Positions 18,337-29,760 of a stretch of 64,000 bases of DNA are shown one piece after another. The number at the start of each line of letters is the position of its first letter. Within the stretch, counting starts at the first letter, position 1. The DNA lies in the NCBI RefSeq assembly GCF_900111405.1, contig NZ_FOHJ01000014.1, forward strand, positions 1 through 64,000, written 5' to 3'. This DNA comes from Salinibacillus kushneri (GTDB lineage: Bacteria > Bacillota > Bacilli > Bacillales > Alkalibacillaceae). A program made the position numbers and the translations under genes. The notes beneath the pieces are model-generated. The model made no database searches and was not told the DNA's origin. It worked only from the letters and a program-made list of their open reading frames with translations.

Positions 18337-18362
18337 GTGGGAGGTAAAACCGTTAAAACCAC
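18337..18362 (+). promoter_or_regulatory. L1-type leader hairpin before rplA
   Basis: GTGG (18337-18340) pairs with CCAC (18359-18362); inner GG (18343-18344) pairs with CC (18350-18351). The order GTGG-GA-GG-loop-CC-AT-rich-CCAC repeats that seen before rplK. A second copy just before the L1 gene itself supports autoregulation by L1 (inference). Confidence 0.5.
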
Positions 18363-18383
18363 AATTTCGAGGAGGAAAATAGT

Positions 18384-19076
18384 ATGGCTAAAAAAAGCAA
18401 AAAGAATGCAGAAGCTTTAAAGCTTGTTGATCGCTCAAAAGCATATGAAATAAATGAAGCTGTTGAACTAGTAAAAAAAGCTGCAACAGCAAACTTTGAT
18501 GAATCTGTAGAGGCTGCTTTCCGTTTGGGTGTAGATCCTAAGAAAGCGGACCAGCAAATTCGTGGGGCAATGGTATTGCCACATGGAACAGGTAAAACCC
18601 AGCGAGTATTAGTATTCGCTAAAGGTGATAAAGCAAAAGAGGCAGAAGCAGCCGGCGCTGATTATGTAGGTGAACAAGATTACATTAATAAAATCAACCA
18701 AGGCTGGTTTGATTTTGATGTAGTTGTGGCAACACCAGATATGATGGCTGAAGTAGGTAAGCTTGGTCGTGTATTAGGTCCAAAAGGCTTAATGCCAAAC
18801 CCTAAAACCGGTACTGTTACATTCGAAGTCGAAAAAGCAGTAAATGAAATTAAAGCTGGTAAGGTTGAGTATCGTGTAGATAAATCTGGAAACATCCACG
18901 TACCAATTGGTAAAGTTTCCTTTGATGACCAAAAGCTTGTAGAAAACTTAGAGCAGGTTGTTGAACAAATCGTGAAAGCTAAGCCTCAGTCTTCTAAAGG
19001 TATTTACATGCGTAATGTTTCTGTTGCTTCTACAATGGGACCTGGTGTTCGCGTAGATGTATCTAAATATCTATAA
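18384..19076 (+). CDS. rplA: Ribosomal protein L1
   Basis: This 230-residue two-domain protein of the L1 stalk helps move E-site tRNA. Domain I is formed by both ends; domain II by about 68-160. LRPHGTGK-like [20 protein letters not shown] and [18 protein letters not shown] are family signatures. In other bacteria L1 represses translation of its own operon. A GAGGAGG site precedes the ATG. The next operon begins with its own promoter right after the stop. Confidence 0.96.
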   Translation: MAKKSKKNAEALKLVDRSKAYEINEAVELVKKAATANFDESVEAAFRLGVDPKKADQQIRGAMVLPHGTGKTQRVLVFAKGDKAKEAEAAGADYVGEQDYINKINQGWFDFDVVVATPDMMAEVGKLGRVLGPKGLMPNPKTGTVTFEVEKAVNEIKAGKVEYRVDKSGNIHVPIGKVSFDDQKLVENLEQVVEQIVKAKPQSSKGIYMRNVSVASTMGPGVRVDVSKYL

Positions 19077-19089
19077 TTGATAAAAAATA

Positions 19090-19118
19090 TTGACACTCGA
19101 TTCTATTTTAAATATAAT
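19090..19118 (+). promoter_or_regulatory. Promoter of rplJ-rplL
   Basis: TTGACA (19090-19095), 17 bases, TATAAT (19113-19118) is a full-consensus sigma-A promoter. It starts the L10 leader transcript. Confidence 0.9.
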
Positions 19119-19149
19119 ATGAGATGTTGTTAAATTAAATATAACGAAT

Positions 19150-19285
19150 ACCGAAGACAGTAGGTGCGTTTTTTCGCTTAATTTCCTACCGAGGTGTGTT
19201 GAAATGATATGTGACGCATACATGGTGTATGTTCAAGTATAGTCAATACATGCCTCCGCTGTCTTTCAGTGGAGGCATTTTTAAT
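19150..19285 (+). ncRNA. L10 ribosomal leader with attenuator
   Basis: The conserved L10-leader strands are visible: CCGAAGACAGTAGGTGCG (19151-19168) and TTCCTACCGAGGTG (19183-19196). They pair as TAGGTG-like and CCTACC arms to form the L10(L12)4 binding site. The downstream hairpin ATGCCTCCGCTG / CAGTGGAGGCAT (about 19250-19278) plus T-run is the attenuator. Excess L10-L12 is expected to favour termination. Confidence 0.85.
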
Positions 19286-19337
19286 GAAAAATATCTTACA
19301 CACGAATCGGTATAACCAAATCATGGGAGGTGGAAAA

Positions 19338-19841
19338 GTGAGCCAAATCATCGAACACAAAAAACAAGTTGTATCTGAGATTGCTGAAAAACTCAAAGAT
19401 AGTAAAACAACACTTCTTGTTGATTACCGCGGTTTAGATGTTGAAGAGGTAACAGAACTACGTCAACAGCTTCGTGAAGCTAATGTAGACTTCAAGGTTT
19501 ATAAAAACACGATGACTCGCCGTGCAACTGAAGAGACAGGCTTTCAGGAGCTTGATGAAGTATTAGTTGGTCCAACAGCTATTGCTTTTGGTAATGACGA
19601 TGTTGTATCTCCGGCTAAAATTCTAAACAATTTTGCTAAAGAGCATGAAAGTTTAGAGATTAAAGGCGGAATTATTGAAGGAAATATCGCGACTCTTGAT
19701 CAAATCAAAGAGCTTGCCGATCTTCCATCCTACGAAGGTCTTCTATCCATGTTGCTCAACGTGCTTCAAGCACCTGTTCGCAACTTTGCATACGCAACAA
19801 AAGCTATTGCGGATCAACAGGATGAAGAAGAAGGGGCTTAA
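19338..19841 (+). CDS. rplJ: Ribosomal protein L10
   Basis: This 167-residue protein anchors L7/L12 dimers to the ribosome. The N-terminal RNA-binding domain carries [17 protein letters not shown]; the C-terminal helix (about 130-160) binds L12 N-terminal domains. I chose GTG 19338, 7 bases after GGGAGG, giving [10 protein letters not shown] as in relatives. Upstream in-frame codons lie within the attenuator. Expression is controlled by the L10 leader. Confidence 0.96.
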   Translation: MSQIIEHKKQVVSEIAEKLKDSKTTLLVDYRGLDVEEVTELRQQLREANVDFKVYKNTMTRRATEETGFQELDEVLVGPTAIAFGNDDVVSPAKILNNFAKEHESLEIKGGIIEGNIATLDQIKELADLPSYEGLLSMLLNVLQAPVRNFAYATKAIADQQDEEEGA

Positions 19842-19931
19842 TTGCCGGGTTGTTTAGATTGTAAAGACAGAAGTTAGTGAGGCCGAAACGGCTAATAAAA
19901 CGAATAACAAAATTTTAAGGAGGAAATGAAA

Positions 19932-20297
19932 TTGACTAAAGAACAAATTATTGATGCAATTAAAGAAATGTCCGTTCTTGAATTGAACGATTTAGTTAAA
20001 GCAATTGAAGAAGAATTTGGTGTAACAGCTGCTGCTCCTGTTGCTGTAGCTGGAGGCGCTGCAGGTGGAGAAGCTGCTGAGGAGAAAACAGAATTTGATG
20101 TTGAACTAAGTGATGCAGGTTCTTCTAAGATTAAAGTTGTTAAAGCTGTTCGCGAAATCACTGGTCTTGGCTTAAAAGATGCAAAAGACTTAGTAGATAA
20201 CGCTCCAAAGCCTGTTAAAGAAGGTGCTTCTAAAGAAGAAGCTGAAGAAATCAAAGGTAAACTTGAAGAAGCTGGTGCTTCTGTAGAATTGAAGTAA
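19932..20297 (+). CDS. rplL: Ribosomal protein L7/L12
   Basis: This 121-residue stalk protein recruits translational GTPases. It has the N-terminal dimerisation part ([17 protein letters not shown]), an Ala/Gly-rich hinge near 35-50, and the C-terminal domain with [21 protein letters not shown] prefer TTG 19932, 8 bases after GGAGG; the ATG at 19926 is only two bases from the site. It is coupled to rplJ and ends at a strong terminator. Confidence 0.95.
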   Translation: MTKEQIIDAIKEMSVLELNDLVKAIEEEFGVTAAAPVAVAGGAAGGEAAEEKTEFDVELSDAGSSKIKVVKAVREITGLGLKDAKDLVDNAPKPVKEGASKEEAEEIKGKLEEAGASVELK

Positions 20298-20311
20298 TAG
20301 ATGAATACAAG

Positions 20312-20343
20312 AGAAGCTCGCTGGATACCGGCGAGCTTTTTCT
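20312..20343 (+). terminator. Terminator after rplL
   Basis: AAGCTCGCTGG (20314-20324) pairs with CCGGCGAGCTT (20328-20338, one G-T pair) around ATA, followed by T residues. Confidence 0.9.
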
Positions 20344-20495
20344 GCATTTTGAAAGATAAGCAAAAATCTATTTTTATTAGTGGATAAGGGTCTGTTCGTT
20401 TTTTATCTTTATAAGATTGTTATTGCATATTAATCTCCGTTCAGGAAAGAACTGGCTATTAATAGACATGTTTGTAAAACAGGTGGTGTAGTAAC

Positions 20496-21101
20496 TTGTC
20501 AGAGCATTACTATTCAAAAGAACCTTCAAGTAAAAGTAATCCTGCAACATGGTCATTTACGCTTCGGAACAAAACGTTAACATTTACCTCTGACATAGGT
20601 GTTTTTTCCAAAAATGAGGTTGATTTTGGTTCAAGAGTACTCATTGAAACATTTGATGAACCGGAAATAGAAGGAGATTTTTTAGACGTTGGTTGTGGTT
20701 ATGGGCCGATTGGGTTAAGTCTTGCTGCTTCCTTTCAGGATCGACATATATTTATGATCGATATTAATAAAAGAGCAGTAGATTTAGCTGTGCAAAATGC
20801 TAACCAGAATAACATATCAAATGTTACGATTTTATCAAGCGATTTATTTGAAAAGGTAAATCAGCAACAATTTGCAGCAATCATCACAAATCCTCCAATT
20901 CGTGCGGGAAAAAAAGTAGTTCACTCAATTCTTCAAAATAGTTTTCATTACCTTCGTGAGGGTGGTGCTTTGTGGGTGGTTATTCAAAAGAAACAAGGAG
21001 CTCCCTCTGCAAAAAAGAAACTGGAAGAAATCTTTCAGCAAGTTAGTATTGTAAAAAAAGAAAAAGGATATTACATTTTAAAAGCAGTAAGATTTGACTG
21101 A
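20496..21101 (+). CDS. Class I SAM-dependent methyltransferase, RsmC-like (YbxB)
   Basis: This 201-residue protein has the AdoMet motif FLDVGCGYGPIGLSLA near residues 62-77 and the catalytic motif TNPPIRAGKK near 130, typical of N2-guanine methyltransferases such as RsmC. The substrate in bacilli is assumed to be 16S rRNA but I cannot show it. The start is TTG 20496, 9 bases after AGGTGG, giving MSEHYYSKEPS as in B. subtilis YbxB. It sits between rplL and rpoB as in that species. Confidence 0.9.
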   Translation: MSEHYYSKEPSSKSNPATWSFTLRNKTLTFTSDIGVFSKNEVDFGSRVLIETFDEPEIEGDFLDVGCGYGPIGLSLAASFQDRHIFMIDINKRAVDLAVQNANQNNISNVTILSSDLFEKVNQQQFAAIITNPPIRAGKKVVHSILQNSFHYLREGGALWVVIQKKQGAPSAKKKLEEIFQQVSIVKKEKGYYILKAVRFD

Positions 21102-21142
21102 GTTTTTAAGCTGTGCTATTATTAAAAAATGCCAATAATAAC

Positions 21143-21172
21143 TTCCTCTTGTCAAGGGGAATTTTTAATTTT
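21143..21172 (+). terminator. Probable terminator after the rsmC-like gene
   Basis: TTCCTCTT (21143-21150) pairs with AAGGGGAA (21154-21161, one G-T pair) around GTC, followed by TTTTAATTTTT. Confidence 0.7.
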
Positions 21173-21300
21173 TGATATAGAGGTATAGGGGATGCGAAAG
21201 TTTGGTTACACTAATAAAATCAGATAGATATATTGAACGATTTTAAAGTATGTATTCTTTAGAACTACATAACCAATCTTCTCCATAAAGTCTAAATACC

Positions 21301-21520
21301 TTTGTAACTGTAATATAAAAGGTTATTACAGTATAGTAAGATATACGCTTTCTGATTACGTTTTTTCTGAAAGTGATGGTTATATATGCTTGTGGAGATT
21401 CAAGTTGTAATCGGAAGCAAGCATGTTCGGCATGCCATTTTTGCCGAACTTCATTCTATCTATTTAGAAGGATTAGCAATCCAATTATCCTTTTACTAAT
21501 CTTTAGCAGGATTAGTAAGA
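21301..21520 (+). promoter_or_regulatory. Structured untranslated leader before rpoB
   Basis: The 507-base gap before rpoB has no credible ORF. It contains a 9-bp inverted repeat ACTGTAATA/TATTACAGT (21307-21315, 21324-21332), a GTTCGGCA/TGCCGAAC hairpin (21425-21432, 21442-21449), and two abutting hairpins: AAGGAT/ATCCTT (21468-21473, 21487-21492) and TTACTAATC/GATTAGTAA (21493-21501, 21510-21518). A strong promoter was not identified by eye. Regulatory meaning is unknown. Confidence 0.5.
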
Positions 21521-21608
21521 AATGATGATTTTGTTCAGTAAACTTCAGGCTTAAGTGTGGAAGTCTGGGTTTCTAAAATAAATATGCTTGTTTTGAGGGG
21601 TGAATCAG

Positions 21609-24600
21609 TTGGCAGGTCAACTAGTTCAATATGGTCGACTACGCAAGCGTAGGACATACGCACGTATTAGTGAAGTGTTGGAGTTACCAAACCTCATTGA
21701 AATTCAAACTGCATCCTATCAGTGGTTTTTAGATGAAGGTTTGAAAGAAATGTTTCAGGACATTTCTCCAATTGAAGATTTTACAGGAAATCTATCTTTA
21801 GAATTTGTGGATTACAGTTTTGGGGAACCAAAATATCCAGTTGGTGAGGCAAAAGAGCGCGATGTCACTTATTCCGCTCCTCTACGTGTTAAAGTTCGAT
21901 TGTTGAACAATGAAACAGGTGAAGTGAAAGAGCAGGAAGTATTTATGGGAGATTTCCCTCTCATGACAGACACCGGTACTTTTATTATAAATGGTGCTGA
22001 ACGTGTTATTGTATCCCAATTAGTTCGTTCACCAAGTGTATACTTTAGCGAGAAAACAGACAAAAACGGTAAAAAAGGCTATACCACAACGGTGATTCCG
22101 AACCGGGGTGCGTGGTTAGAATTCGAAACAGATGCAAAAGATGTGGCACACGTCCGTATTGACCGCACACGTAAACTGCCTATTACGGTTCTGTTACGTG
22201 CATTAGGATTTGGAACCGATGAGGAGATTATTGACTTAATCGGTGAAAATGAATTCTTGAAAAACACGTTAGATAAGGATAATACCGAAAATAGTGAAAA
22301 GGCTCTGCTTGAAATTTACGAGCGTCTTCGTCCCGGTGAGCCACCTACCGTAGAAAGTGCAAAAAGCCTATTGATCTCACGCTTTTTTGATCCTAAGCGT
22401 TATGATCTTGCACGTGTAGGACGCTATAAAATGAACAAAAAGCTTCATATTAAAAATCGATTATTCAATCAGACGTTAGCTGAAACAATTGTTGACGAAG
22501 AGACAGGCGAGGTAATTGGTAGAAAAGGCGATAAAATTGATCGACCACTTCTTAACAAACTATTACCTTTACTAGAAGGTTCAGATGAAAATGTGGGCGA
22601 GCAGATTCTGGAACCGCATGAAGGGGTACTGGATGATCCTGTTCGTGTTCAGTCCATTAAAATTATGGATCCATCTGATCCAGAAGGGGAAAGAACATTA
22701 AAAGTGACAGGTAATGCTGGCATCGACTATGATGTGAAACATATTACGCCTGCTGATATGATTGCGTCCATCAGTTACTTCTTTAATATCTTGCATGGTG
22801 TTGGAGATACAGATGATATTGACCACTTGGGTAATCGACGTCTGCGTTCTGTTGGTGAACTGCTTCAAAACCAATTCCGTATTGGCTTATCCAGAATGGA
22901 AAGAGTGGTTCGTGAACGTATGTCTATCCAGGATACGAACTCTATTACACCACAGCAGCTGATTAATATTCGACCTGTAATTGCATCTATTAAAGAATTC
23001 TTTGGAAGTTCTCAGTTATCACAATTTATGGATCAAACCAATCCTTTGGCTGAGCTTACTCATAAACGTCGTCTATCGGCACTGGGGCCTGGAGGACTTA
23101 CTCGTGAGCGTGCTGGTTTCGAAGTTCGTGACGTTCACTATTCCCACTATGGCCGTATGTGTCCGATTGAGACGCCTGAAGGTCCAAACATTGGTTTGAT
23201 AAACTCGTTATCTTCTTATTCTAAAGTAAATGAATTTGGTTTTATCGAAACCCCTTATCGACGTGTAGACCCGGAAACTGGTAAGGTTACCGATCAAATT
23301 GACTATTTGACAGCTGATGAAGAAGACAATTATGTGGTTGCGCAGGCAAACGCCACTTTAGATGAAGGTGGCAGATTCGCCGAAGATGAAGTTATTGCTC
23401 GTTTCCGTGGTGAAAACACAGTTGTTCCACGTGAGCGTATCGATTATATGGACGTATCACCAAAACAGGTTGTGTCTGCTGCGACAGCATGTATTCCATT
23501 CCTGGAAAACGATGACTCAAACCGTGCCTTGATGGGGGCAAACATGCAACGTCAGGCAGTTCCATTGATTAATCCTAAATCCCCTATTGTTGGTACAGGT
23601 ATGGAGTATGTTTCTGGAAAAGACTCAGGTGCTGCAGTCGTTGCTAAACACGGCGGAATTGTTGAGCGTGTAGAAGCAAAAGAAGTACATGTTCGTCGTA
23701 TTTCTGAGGTTGATGGTAAAGAAGTAAAAGGTGATGTAGACGTTTATAAGTTCCAGAAATTTATCCGTTCCAATCAGGGAACCTGTTACAACCAAAAACC
23801 GATTGTTGAAAATGGTGAAAGAGTTAAAAAAGGTGATATTCTTGCTGATGGACCTTCTATGGAACAAGGTGAGCTTGCTCTTGGCCAAAACGTACTTGTT
23901 GCCTTCATGACATGGGATGGTTATAACTATGAGGATGCCATCATTATGAGTGAGCGTCTTGTAAAAGATGATGTTTATACGTCCATTCATATTGAAGAAT
24001 ACGAATCAGAGGCACGTGACACTAAGTTAGGACCAGAAGAAATCACCCGTGATATTCCAAATGTTGGAGAAGATGCTCTTCGCAACCTTGATGAGCGTGG
24101 AATTATCCGGGTTGGGGCTGAAGTTGAAGATGGTGACTTACTTGTCGGTAAAGTGACTCCTAAGGGTGTTACCGAATTAACAGCTGAAGAAAGACTATTG
24201 CATGCTATCTTTGGTGAGAAAGCCCGTGAAGTACGAGACACATCTTTACGTGTTCCGCATGGTAGTGGAGGTATTGTATTAGATGTGAAGATCTTCAACC
24301 GTGAAGACGGTGATGAATTACCTCCAGGTGTTAATCAGTTGGTACGTGTTTATGTAGTCCAAAAACGAAAAATCCACGCTGGAGATAAAATGGCTGGACG
24401 CCACGGGAATAAGGGTGTTATTTCCCGCATTCTTCCAGAAGAGGATATGCCATTTTTACCTGATGGAACACCAGTTGATATCATGCTTAACCCACTTGGT
24501 GTCCCATCGCGTATGAACATTGGTCAGGTATTGGAGTTGCACTTAGGTATGGCGGCTCGTGAACTTGGTATTCACGTTGCTACACCAGTATTTGATGGTG

Positions 24601-25154
24601 CGTCTGATCATGATGTTTGGGATACCCTAGAAGAAGCAGGATTGTCCCGGGATGCAAAAACGATTCTCTACGATGGCCGTTCTGGTGAGCCATTTGACAA
24701 CCGAGTGTCCGTCGGTGTTATGTATATGATTAAATTGGCACATATGGTTGACGATAAGCTTCACGCTCGTTCAACAGGACCATATTCCCTTGTAACCCAA
24801 CAACCGCTTGGTGGTAAAGCACAGTTTGGTGGACAGCGTTTTGGTGAAATGGAAGTTTGGGCATTAGAGGCCTATGGTGCAGCCTATACGCTTCAAGAAA
24901 TCCTTACTGTTAAATCGGACGATGTTGTTGGTCGTGTGAAAACGTATGAGTCTGTTGTTAAAGGTGATAATGTTCCAGAACCTGGAGTGCCTGAATCATT
25001 CAAAGTATTAATTAAAGAATTACAAAGTCTTGGCATGGATGTGAAGATTCTTTCAAGCGATGAATCCGAGATTGAAATGCGTGACATAGAAGAAGATGAT
25101 CAATCTGCTGAACAGTTAAATGTAAATATGGAACAACATGAAGATGCAAATTGA
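21609..25154 (+). CDS. rpoB: RNA polymerase beta subunit
   Basis: This 1181-residue subunit forms one pincer and much of the active site. The rifampicin cluster reads [13 protein letters not shown] then [17 protein letters not shown] from about residue 467, without the usual resistance changes, so rifampicin sensitivity is expected. [13 protein letters not shown] and the C-terminal [18 protein letters not shown] are universal motifs. I chose TTG 21609, 7 bases from GAGGGG, as in B. subtilis; the GTG at 21600 overlaps the site. The C-terminal acidic tail is shorter than in B. subtilis. Confidence 0.96.
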   Translation: MAGQLVQYGRLRKRRTYARISEVLELPNLIEIQTASYQWFLDEGLKEMFQDISPIEDFTGNLSLEFVDYSFGEPKYPVGEAKERDVTYSAPLRVKVRLLNNETGEVKEQEVFMGDFPLMTDTGTFIINGAERVIVSQLVRSPSVYFSEKTDKNGKKGYTTTVIPNRGAWLEFETDAKDVAHVRIDRTRKLPITVLLRALGFGTDEEIIDLIGENEFLKNTLDKDNTENSEKALLEIYERLRPGEPPTVESAKSLLISRFFDPKRYDLARVGRYKMNKKLHIKNRLFNQTLAETIVDEETGEVIGRKGDKIDRPLLNKLLPLLEGSDENVGEQILEPHEGVLDDPVRVQSIKIMDPSDPEGERTLKVTGNAGIDYDVKHITPADMIASISYFFNILHGVGDTDDIDHLGNRRLRSVGELLQNQFRIGLSRMERVVRERMSIQDTNSITPQQLINIRPVIASIKEFFGSSQLSQFMDQTNPLAELTHKRRLSALGPGGLTRERAGFEVRDVHYSHYGRMCPIETPEGPNIGLINSLSSYSKVNEFGFIETPYRRVDPETGKVTDQIDYLTADEEDNYVVAQANATLDEGGRFAEDEVIARFRGENTVVPRERIDYMDVSPKQVVSAATACIPFLENDDSNRALMGANMQRQAVPLINPKSPIVGTGMEYVSGKDSGAAVVAKHGGIVERVEAKEVHVRRISEVDGKEVKGDVDVYKFQKFIRSNQGTCYNQKPIVENGERVKKGDILADGPSMEQGELALGQNVLVAFMTWDGYNYEDAIIMSERLVKDDVYTSIHIEEYESEARDTKLGPEEITRDIPNVGEDALRNLDERGIIRVGAEVEDGDLLVGKVTPKGVTELTAEERLLHAIFGEKAREVRDTSLRVPHGSGGIVLDVKIFNREDGDELPPGVNQLVRVYVVQKRKIHAGDKMAGRHGNKGVISRILPEEDMPFLPDGTPVDIMLNPLGVPSRMNIGQVLELHLGMAARELGIHVATPVFDGASDHDVWDTLEEAGLSRDAKTILYDGRSGEPFDNRVSVGVMYMIKLAHMVDDKLHARSTGPYSLVTQQPLGGKAQFGGQRFGEMEVWALEAYGAAYTLQEILTVKSDDVVGRVKTYESVVKGDNVPEPGVPESFKVLIKELQSLGMDVKILSSDESEIEMRDIEEDDQSAEQLNVNMEQHEDAN

Positions 25155-25205
25155 TTATATAAATGAGTTTACGAAAATCCGGATAATCTAAGGGAGGTAG
25201 GCCCC

Positions 25206-28200
25206 TTGCTAGATGTAAATAATTTTGAATTCATGAAGATTGGTTTAGCTTCACCTGAAAAGATTCGTTCCTGGTCTTATGGTGAAGTGAAAAAACCAGA
25301 AACGATTAATTATCGTACATTAAAACCAGAAAAAGATGGTCTGTTCTGCGAGCGTATTTTTGGCCCTCAAAAGGATTGGGAGTGCCATTGTGGAAAGTAT
25401 AAGCGTGTACGTTATAAAGGGATTGTGTGTGACCGTTGTGGTGTTGAGGTCACTAAATCCAAAGTGCGAAGAGAGCGTATGGGGCATATTGAATTAGCTG
25501 CCCCTGTCTCTCATATCTGGTACTTTAAAGGTATACCTAGCCGTATGGGGCTTGTATTAGATATGTCTCCTCGAGCACTTGAGGAAGTTATCTACTTTGC
25601 TGCATACATCGTAACGGATGTTGGTGATACACCACTTGAAAAGAAACAATTGCTATCTGAAAGAGAGTATCGCCAGTATCGTGATAAATACGGGGCGACA
25701 TTCCAGGCACAAATGGGTGCTGAAGCTATTCGTAAGCTTCTTCAGGATGTAAACTTAGATGAAGAAGTAGATACATTGAAAGAAGAATTGAAAACAGCCC
25801 AAGGTCAACGTCGAACTAGAGCTATTAAACGTTTGGAAGTTCTTGAGTCCTTCCGTAACTCTGGAAATGATCCGTCGTGGATGGTTTTAGATGTATTACC
25901 AATCATCCCGCCAGAAATTCGACCAATGGTTCAATTAGATGGAGGACGTTTTGCTACATCGGACTTAAACGACCTATACCGCCGTGTGATTAATCGAAAT
26001 AATCGTTTGAAACGTTTATTGGACTTGGGTGCTCCAACGATTATTGTTCAAAACGAAAAACGCATGCTTCAGGAAGCAGTAGATGCGCTAATTGATAATG
26101 GTCGCAGAGGTCGTCCTGTTACAGGGCCGGGAAATCGTCCGTTAAAATCCTTATCTCATATGTTAAAAGGTAAGCAAGGTCGTTTCCGTCAAAACTTACT
26201 TGGTAAGCGTGTAGACTATTCCGGACGTTCTGTAATTGTGGTTGGCCCGAGCTTGAAAATGTATCAATGCGGATTGCCAAAAGAAATGGCGATTGAATTG
26301 TTTAAGCCATTTGTTATGAAAGAACTTGTAGATCGTGGAATCGCCCATAATATTAAATCAGCAAAACGAAAAATTGAACGTCTGCATCCGGAAATTTGGG
26401 ATGTGCTTGAAGAAGTCATTAAAGAACACCCTGTACTGCTAAACCGTGCACCGACCCTGCACAGATTAGGTATTCAGGCATTTGAACCTACTTTGGTAGA
26501 AGGTCGTGCTATTCGCCTTCACCCATTAGTATGTACAGCGTACAATGCTGACTTTGATGGTGACCAAATGGCGGTACACGTACCATTATCAGCAGAAGCA
26601 CAAGCTGAGGCGCGAGTTCTTATGCTGGCTGCTCAAAATATTCTAAACCCTAAGGATGGAAAACCAGTTGTTACTCCATCTCAGGATATGGTTTTAGGAA
26701 ACTATTATCTAACGCTTGAAAGGGAAAACGCAGTAGGTGAAGGTAAAGTATTTAAAGATTTGGATGAAGCCTTAATCGCTTATCGCAACGGATATGTACA
26801 CTTGCATACTCGTATCGCTGTATATGCCGGTTCTTTAAACAATCAAACCTTTACTGAAGAGCAAAATAACCAGTTGCTGCTTACTACAGTTGGTAAATTG
26901 GTCTTTAACAACATGCTGCCAAATGCGTTCCCTTATATGAACGAACCAACTCCTGAAAACTTAGAAATCAAAACACCTGAAAAGTACTTTATACCAAAGG
27001 GTGCAAATGTAACAGAAGAAATTGCTCAGCGCGATATCATTCCACCATTTAAGAAGGGCATCTTAGGTGATATCATTGCTGAAGTCTTTAAACGATATAA
27101 GATTACTGAAACATCCAAGATGCTTGATAGAATGAAGGATTTAGGATTTGAATATTCCACTAAAGCCGGTATTACGGTTGGTGTATCTGATATCGTAGTT
27201 CTTCCGGATAAACAGGAGATTCTGGATAAAGCGCAAGAAAAAATCGATAAGGTTGTTAAACAGTTCCGTCGTGGTCTGATTACTGGTGAAGAACGTTATG
27301 ACCGAGTCGTTGCCATTTGGACGGAAGCAAAAGACGACATTCAAGATCGACTTATGCAATCTCTTGAACAAACAAACCCTATCTTTATGATGAGTGATTC
27401 CGGTGCACGTGGTAACGCATCGAACTTTACACAGCTTGCAGGTATGCGCGGGTTGATGGCCAACCCATCCGGACGAATCATTGAGCTTCCAATTAAGTCC
27501 AGCTTCCGCGAAGGATTAACGGTACTTGAATACTTTATTTCAACACACGGTGCACGTAAGGGTCTTGCCGATACAGCACTTAAGACTGCTGACTCTGGTT
27601 ACCTCACACGTCGTCTTGTTGATGTTGCGCAGGATGTTATCGTTCGCGAAGATGACTGTGGCACCGATCGCGGTATGTGGGTAAGTGCCCTGAGAGAAGG
27701 AGACGAAATTATTGTTCCATTAATAGACCGTCTCATCGGGCGTACTGCATTTAAGACTCACCGTAATCCAGAAACAGGTGAAGTACTCATCAGACGTAAT
27801 GAATATATTACGGAAGACAAAGCAAAAGAAATTGTAAATGCAGGAATTGAAGAAGTTTATATTCGTTCTGTATTCACATGTAATACAAAACACGGCGTTT
27901 GTAAGGAATGCTACGGACGTAACCTTGCTACAGGGGCAGAAGTAGAAGTTGGTGAGGCAGTCGGAATTATCGCTGCTCAATCCATTGGTGAACCTGGTAC
28001 ACAGCTTACCATGCGTACCTTCCACACCGGTGGGGTAGCGGGAGACGACATCACTCAAGGTCTTCCACGTATTCAAGAGCTATTTGAAGCCCGAAATCCA
28101 AAAGGTCAAGCTGTAATCAGTGAAATCTTTGGTACGGTTGAGAGCATAAATGAAACAAAAGATAAACTTGAAATCGTCGTTCAAGGCGAAGTGGAAAGTA

Positions 28201-28820
28201 AGTCTTACACTGTACCTTACAATGCGCGCCTGAAAGTTACAGTTGGTGATGAAGTTGAAGCCGGTCAAGAGCTAACGGAAGGTTCCGTGGACCCTAAAGA
28301 ACTTCTGAAGATTAGTGGAACTAAAGCTGTACAGCAATATATTCTAAAAGAAGTTCAAAAAGTTTATCGTATGCAAGGTGTTGAAATTTCTGATAAACAC
28401 GTTGAGGTTATGGCTCGTCAAATGCTTAGAAAAGTCCGTGTGGTTGAAAACGGTGATACGGATGTATTACCTGGATCACTACTCGAAACCTTCCAGTTCA
28501 AAGATGCTAACTCAAAAGCACTTAAGAGTGGTGAACAGCCTGCTGTAGGTAAACCGGTTATTCTAGGTATTACGAAAGCATCACTTGAAACAGATTCATT
28601 CTTATCAGCTGCATCCTTCCAGGAGACAACAAGAGTGCTGACAGATGCAGCAATTAAAGGAAAACGGGATGAACTATTGGGCTTGAAAGAAAATGTAATC
28701 ATTGGTAAACTAGTTCCTGCTGGTACAGGAATGAATCGTTACCGTGATATTGAGATGAAGAAAAATGCTGAACCAGAAGTTGTTTCTGATGAGGTAAACG
28801 AAGAAATAACGACTCAATAA
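25206..28820 (+). CDS. rpoC: RNA polymerase beta' subunit
   Basis: This 1204-residue subunit carries the catalytic magnesium site NADFDGDQM near residues 447-455. The N-terminal zinc-binding Cys set lies about 60-78 ([16 protein letters not shown]). The trigger-loop segment has [11 protein letters not shown], and a second Cys set includes [16 protein letters not shown]. The start is TTG 25206, 8 bases after GGGAGG, as in relatives. It follows rpoB by 51 bases in one operon. Confidence 0.96.
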   Translation: MLDVNNFEFMKIGLASPEKIRSWSYGEVKKPETINYRTLKPEKDGLFCERIFGPQKDWECHCGKYKRVRYKGIVCDRCGVEVTKSKVRRERMGHIELAAPVSHIWYFKGIPSRMGLVLDMSPRALEEVIYFAAYIVTDVGDTPLEKKQLLSEREYRQYRDKYGATFQAQMGAEAIRKLLQDVNLDEEVDTLKEELKTAQGQRRTRAIKRLEVLESFRNSGNDPSWMVLDVLPIIPPEIRPMVQLDGGRFATSDLNDLYRRVINRNNRLKRLLDLGAPTIIVQNEKRMLQEAVDALIDNGRRGRPVTGPGNRPLKSLSHMLKGKQGRFRQNLLGKRVDYSGRSVIVVGPSLKMYQCGLPKEMAIELFKPFVMKELVDRGIAHNIKSAKRKIERLHPEIWDVLEEVIKEHPVLLNRAPTLHRLGIQAFEPTLVEGRAIRLHPLVCTAYNADFDGDQMAVHVPLSAEAQAEARVLMLAAQNILNPKDGKPVVTPSQDMVLGNYYLTLERENAVGEGKVFKDLDEALIAYRNGYVHLHTRIAVYAGSLNNQTFTEEQNNQLLLTTVGKLVFNNMLPNAFPYMNEPTPENLEIKTPEKYFIPKGANVTEEIAQRDIIPPFKKGILGDIIAEVFKRYKITETSKMLDRMKDLGFEYSTKAGITVGVSDIVVLPDKQEILDKAQEKIDKVVKQFRRGLITGEERYDRVVAIWTEAKDDIQDRLMQSLEQTNPIFMMSDSGARGNASNFTQLAGMRGLMANPSGRIIELPIKSSFREGLTVLEYFISTHGARKGLADTALKTADSGYLTRRLVDVAQDVIVREDDCGTDRGMWVSALREGDEIIVPLIDRLIGRTAFKTHRNPETGEVLIRRNEYITEDKAKEIVNAGIEEVYIRSVFTCNTKHGVCKECYGRNLATGAEVEVGEAVGIIAAQSIGEPGTQLTMRTFHTGGVAGDDITQGLPRIQELFEARNPKGQAVISEIFGTVESINETKDKLEIVVQGEVESKSYTVPYNARLKVTVGDEVEAGQELTEGSVDPKELLKISGTKAVQQYILKEVQKVYRMQGVEISDKHVEVMARQMLRKVRVVENGDTDVLPGSLLETFQFKDANSKALKSGEQPAVGKPVILGITKASLETDSFLSAASFQETTRVLTDAAIKGKRDELLGLKENVIIGKLVPAGTGMNRYRDIEMKKNAEPEVVSDEVNEEITTQ

Positions 28821-28841
28821 TGTAAGGAAATAGGTGAATAG

Positions 28842-28911
28842 AGCACCTTGAATTGTACCCGAAATCAAGGTTGACTTTCCTGGTTTGGAGTGATAACATA
28901 TTCAAGGTGCT
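28842..28911 (+). repeat. Long-loop inverted repeat between rpoC and the L7Ae-like gene
   Basis: AGCACCTTGAAT (28842-28853) is perfectly complementary to ATTCAAGGTGCT (28900-28911). Inside the 46-base loop AAATC(A)AGG and CCTGGTTT can form a second, imperfect stem (about 28862-28870, 28879-28886). The two stems are separated by an asymmetric internal loop. No T-run follows, so it does not look like a simple terminator. Confidence 0.6.
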
Positions 28912-28943
28912 TCTATTTAGCCCTGTTGCTTTGGAGGATACTT

Positions 28944-29195
28944 ATGTCTTATGAAAAAGTAGCACAGGATAAATCGAAAGCAATAATAGGTACAAAACAA
29001 ACAATGAAGGCTTTAAAGAGCGACCAGGTTTCAGAAGTGTTCGTTGCGGAAGATGCTGAACGAAGAGTAACTGAAAAGGTAGTTCGTCAGGCTAAGCTAT
29101 TAGATGTTCCGGTTAAACATGTGGACTCTATGAAAAAACTAGGGAAAGCTTGCGGTATAGATGTTGGCGCAGCTACAGTCGCAATAAAGAAATAA
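28944..29195 (+). CDS. rplGB: L7Ae-family ribosomal-like protein (YbxF/RplGB)
   Basis: This 83-residue L7Ae/L30e/S12e/Gadd45 fold protein is known in B. subtilis (YbxF) to bind kink-turn RNA. The family shows in [20 protein letters not shown] and in the C-terminal [17 protein letters not shown] chose ATG 28944 behind TTGGAGGA; upstream in-frame codons lie in the inverted repeat. It lies between rpoC and rpsL as in other bacilli. Its RNA target in this organism is unknown. Confidence 0.92.
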   Translation: MSYEKVAQDKSKAIIGTKQTMKALKSDQVSEVFVAEDAERRVTEKVVRQAKLLDVPVKHVDSMKKLGKACGIDVGAATVAIKK

Positions 29196-29299
29196 AGTGC
29201 TGGCGATTAGATTTCGCTAAGACTTTGTTTTTTTGCCTTTTTATGAACCACCTGGATGTGTGGTATTAAAAATATGATGATGAAGGGAGGAAAACAACG

Positions 29300-29713
29300 A
29301 TGCCAACTATTAACCAATTAGTACGTAAAGGTCGTACAACAAAAGCTGGTAAATCAGACTCTCCAGCACTGAATAAAGGTTATAACAGTTTCAAAAAGAC
29401 GATGACCAACCAATCTTCACCACAAAAACGTGGCGTTTGCACACGTGTAGGTACATTAACTCCTAAGAAGCCAAACTCAGCACTACGTAAATATGCGCGT
29501 GTTCGTTTGACTAATGGTATTGAAGTTAGTGCTTACATTCCTGGTATTGGTCATAATCTTCAGGAACACAGTGTTGTATTAATTCGTGGAGGTCGTGTAA
29601 AAGACTTACCAGGTGTACGCTACCATGTTGTGCGTGGCGCTCTTGATACAGCAGGAGTTGAAGGTCGTCAGCAAGGCCGTTCCAAATACGGTACAAAAAG
29701 ACCTAAGAAATAA
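29300..29713 (+). CDS. rpsL: Ribosomal protein S12
   Basis: This 137-residue decoding-centre protein has the conserved loop [15 protein letters not shown], with the Lys and Arg residues where streptomycin-resistance changes occur unaltered, and the second loop [22 protein letters not shown] site precedes the ATG. It heads the str group rpsL-rpsG-fusA-tuf. Confidence 0.97.
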   Translation: MPTINQLVRKGRTTKAGKSDSPALNKGYNSFKKTMTNQSSPQKRGVCTRVGTLTPKKPNSALRKYARVRLTNGIEVSAYIPGIGHNLQEHSVVLIRGGRVKDLPGVRYHVVRGALDTAGVEGRQQGRSKYGTKRPKK

Positions 29714-29760
29714 ATTTATACAAACTAGAATATCTGAACAAAATGAAAGGAGGGGAACGT

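Noticed and set aside
19892-20347. 151-codon minus-strand ORF over rplL
   Set aside because: It is the complementary shadow of the Ala-rich, codon-biased rplL gene.
23625-23990. Minus-strand ORFs of 100 or more codons inside rpoB, rpoC, tuf and other highly expressed genes
   Set aside because: They mirror strongly biased sense genes, lack ribosome-binding sites and show no family motifs.
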